From contig JACTVF010000201.1 of assembly GCA_019695435.1 (NCBI GenBank), forward strand, positions 1 to 5,068: a stretch of 5,068 bases of DNA. Direction: 5' to 3'. This stretch comes from Methanoregulaceae archaeon (GTDB taxonomy: Archaea > Halobacteriota > Methanomicrobia > Methanomicrobiales > Methanospirillaceae). Below the pieces are notes generated by a model. It worked only from the letters and a program-made list of their open reading frames with translations. It was not told the DNA's origin and did no database searches. Positions 3,941-5,068 of this stretch are shown one piece after another. The number at the start of each line of letters is the position of its first letter. Position 1 is the first letter of the stretch. The translations under genes and the position numbers were made by a program.

Positions 3941-5068
3941 TCATGGTGTCGTAAGATTGAGCGCTACCAAACTTCCGCTTGCAGTTGTGCAAGCTGTTGC
4001 CGCCGTGCTTCCGTTCACGACAATCTGGCCGTCATTCGTCCCGCCGGAGCAACGGTAAAGTCCGTGCGCTGCGCCAGTTGTCACTCCGCCAGTGTTGAGT
4101 GTCTCAAGAACACCTAAAGGTGTTTCAAAATTGAGCGTTTGAGCCGAAGGTCGGCATATAAACGTATCCGCAGCCGTAGTGCTAAGATCTCCGCTTCCAA
4201 ATGCGATGCAACCAGCTTCCCCGATTCCTAAGTTTTCTCTGCCGCTGCCTCCGTCTCCAATATCCAAGACATCGATGCTTCCATTTGTGAATGACCAATA
4301 GCCTCCGGCGCGGTAATACCAACCGTGCGAAGGATCGGGCGCGAAAAAGTTAAGGGGAGCCGACTTAGCCCCGTTGGGAAACTGTATGGTCGCTGGCACG
4401 ATGAAGCCTAAGTTTGTGGGCGCAAGAACTGTCTGATCTCCAATATCGGCTATGTTTGTGACTGTCGAGGCGGGAGTAGCTAACTTGACCTGAGCCGTCG
4501 TATAAGCGCCATTTATGTTAGGGAGAAAGGTTGCAAACTCGTCGGGACCGGAAACATCCTGGATCAAGTAGGCAGGGCAAGTTGGCGTGCAGCCGCTCGA
4601 TAGATCGTTGTTTCCGATTACCACGTCAACAAAGCCGTTGCCTATTATCGGGACCGCGTTTCCAAGCTCTTCGTGCAGGATGTTGTTGGTGACAATGGCC
4701 TGCTCCAGCAGCGAGGTAAAGTCGAGGATCGTTCCACCAATGTAGTCAATGTCGTTGTCAGTTATCACCATTTCTATGGAGCCGACAGGAGCGCCGAGGT
4801 AAGCATGTAACCAATAGGAAGTACCCGCTGCACTACTGATATTGTTGTTGGAAATTCTTCCTCCGCCCGCACTTTCCTGAAAGATTGCCGATGAGGTAGT
4901 AGAGGTTTGAGGACCACTGATCAGGTCGTTAAACGACATATTCCAAGCACCATGATCGGCGTTGACCTGATTCTTGATGTGATAACCGTACTTCACGGCA
5001 TTGGATACAAGTACGTCCCGCCAGTTACTCGGTCCTGTTGTAAACGAGTCTACCCCATCGTAAAAGTT
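3941..5068 (-). CDS. Tailspike or tail-fibre protein with beta-helix, N-terminus outside window
   Basis: The minus-strand frame is open from the right edge to TGA 3941-3943, giving the last 375 residues of a larger protein. A GTG at 4996 is internal and not a likely start, because the 24 codons before it fit the same protein. Numbering from the edge, rungs of a right-handed parallel beta-helix recur with stacked asparagines: Ile-Ser-Asn-Asn-Asn (72-76), Ile-Thr-Asp-Asn-Asp (102-106), Val-Thr-Asn-Asn (126-129) and Val-Ile-Gly-Asn-Asn-Asp (150-155). These repeats are typical of pectate-lyase-like phage tailspikes that bind or degrade surface polysaccharide. The C-terminal third is Gly/Ser/Thr-rich with a Cys pair (Tyr-Arg-Cys-Ser-Gly-Gly, then Ala-Cys-Thr), resembling tail-fibre tips and trimerisation regions. 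Enzyme activity cannot be judged without the missing N-terminal part. It is the first visible gene of the minus-strand operon. Confidence 0.75.
   Translation of the reverse strand, partial: NFYDGVDSFTTGPSNWRDVLVSNAVKYGYHIKNQVNADHGAWNMSFNDLISGPQTSTTSSAIFQESAGGGRISNNNISSAAGTSYWLHAYLGAPVGSIEMVITDNDIDYIGGTILDFTSLLEQAIVTNNILHEELGNAVPIIGNGFVDVVIGNNDLSSGCTPTCPAYLIQDVSGPDEFATFLPNINGAYTTAQVKLATPASTVTNIADIGDQTVLAPTNLGFIVPATIQFPNGAKSAPLNFFAPDPSHGWYYRAGGYWSFTNGSIDVLDIGDGGSGRENLGIGEAGCIAFGSGDLSTTAADTFICRPSAQTLNFETPLGVLETLNTGGVTTGAAHGLYRCSGGTNDGQIVVNGSTAATACTTASGSLVALNLTTP

Overview
The window looks like part of a tailed-phage genome or prophage. Dense, very short genes lie on the left, and a tail-fibre/tailspike cluster lies on the opposite strand on the right. 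The host is probably a bacterium of moderately high GC. A secreted beta-sandwich protein of a style I associate with soil Acidobacteriota hints at that phylum, but this is inference from protein style only. I see no integrase, attachment site, tRNA, CRISPR array or insertion sequence.

Left half (1-2223, + strand): a tightly packed run of small accessory genes. Many are chained by ATGA or GTGA stop/start overlaps (294, 1234, 1671, 1927). In order: a 5'-truncated small protein, two small unknown proteins, a phage-type DNA N6-adenine methyltransferase (770-1237), a short basic protein whose frame is broken by one base (1234-1339), a DUF559/Vsr-like PD-(D/E)XK endonuclease (1330-1674), a ribbon-helix-helix-like protein whose frame is also broken (1671-1930), a Cys/His-rich small protein (1927-2124), a possible 29-residue basic peptide, and the first 35 codons of a C5-cytosine methyltransferase (from 2189). 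The two methyltransferases and the endonuclease suggest a DNA modification or anti-restriction role.

Centre (about 2289-2296): the cytosine methyltransferase is cut directly after the conserved Gly-Tyr-Asp. A proline-rich minus-strand reading frame coming the other way stops at the same place. This looks like a recombination junction or an assembly join between two gene modules.

Right half (2287-5068, - strand): an operon read from the right edge leftwards. It holds the C-terminal part of a beta-helix tailspike or tail fibre, a 25-residue hydrophobic peptide, a 271-residue secreted beta-sandwich protein with a signal peptide, a 77-residue CxxC protein (ATGA-coupled), a 132-residue single-pass membrane protein, and a truncated proline-rich peptide. 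Small membrane proteins downstream of a tail gene fit a lysis or host-envelope module, but no holin, endolysin or spanin can be named with confidence. No intergenic stretch exceeds 300 bases, and I found no convincing rho-independent terminator or promoter.
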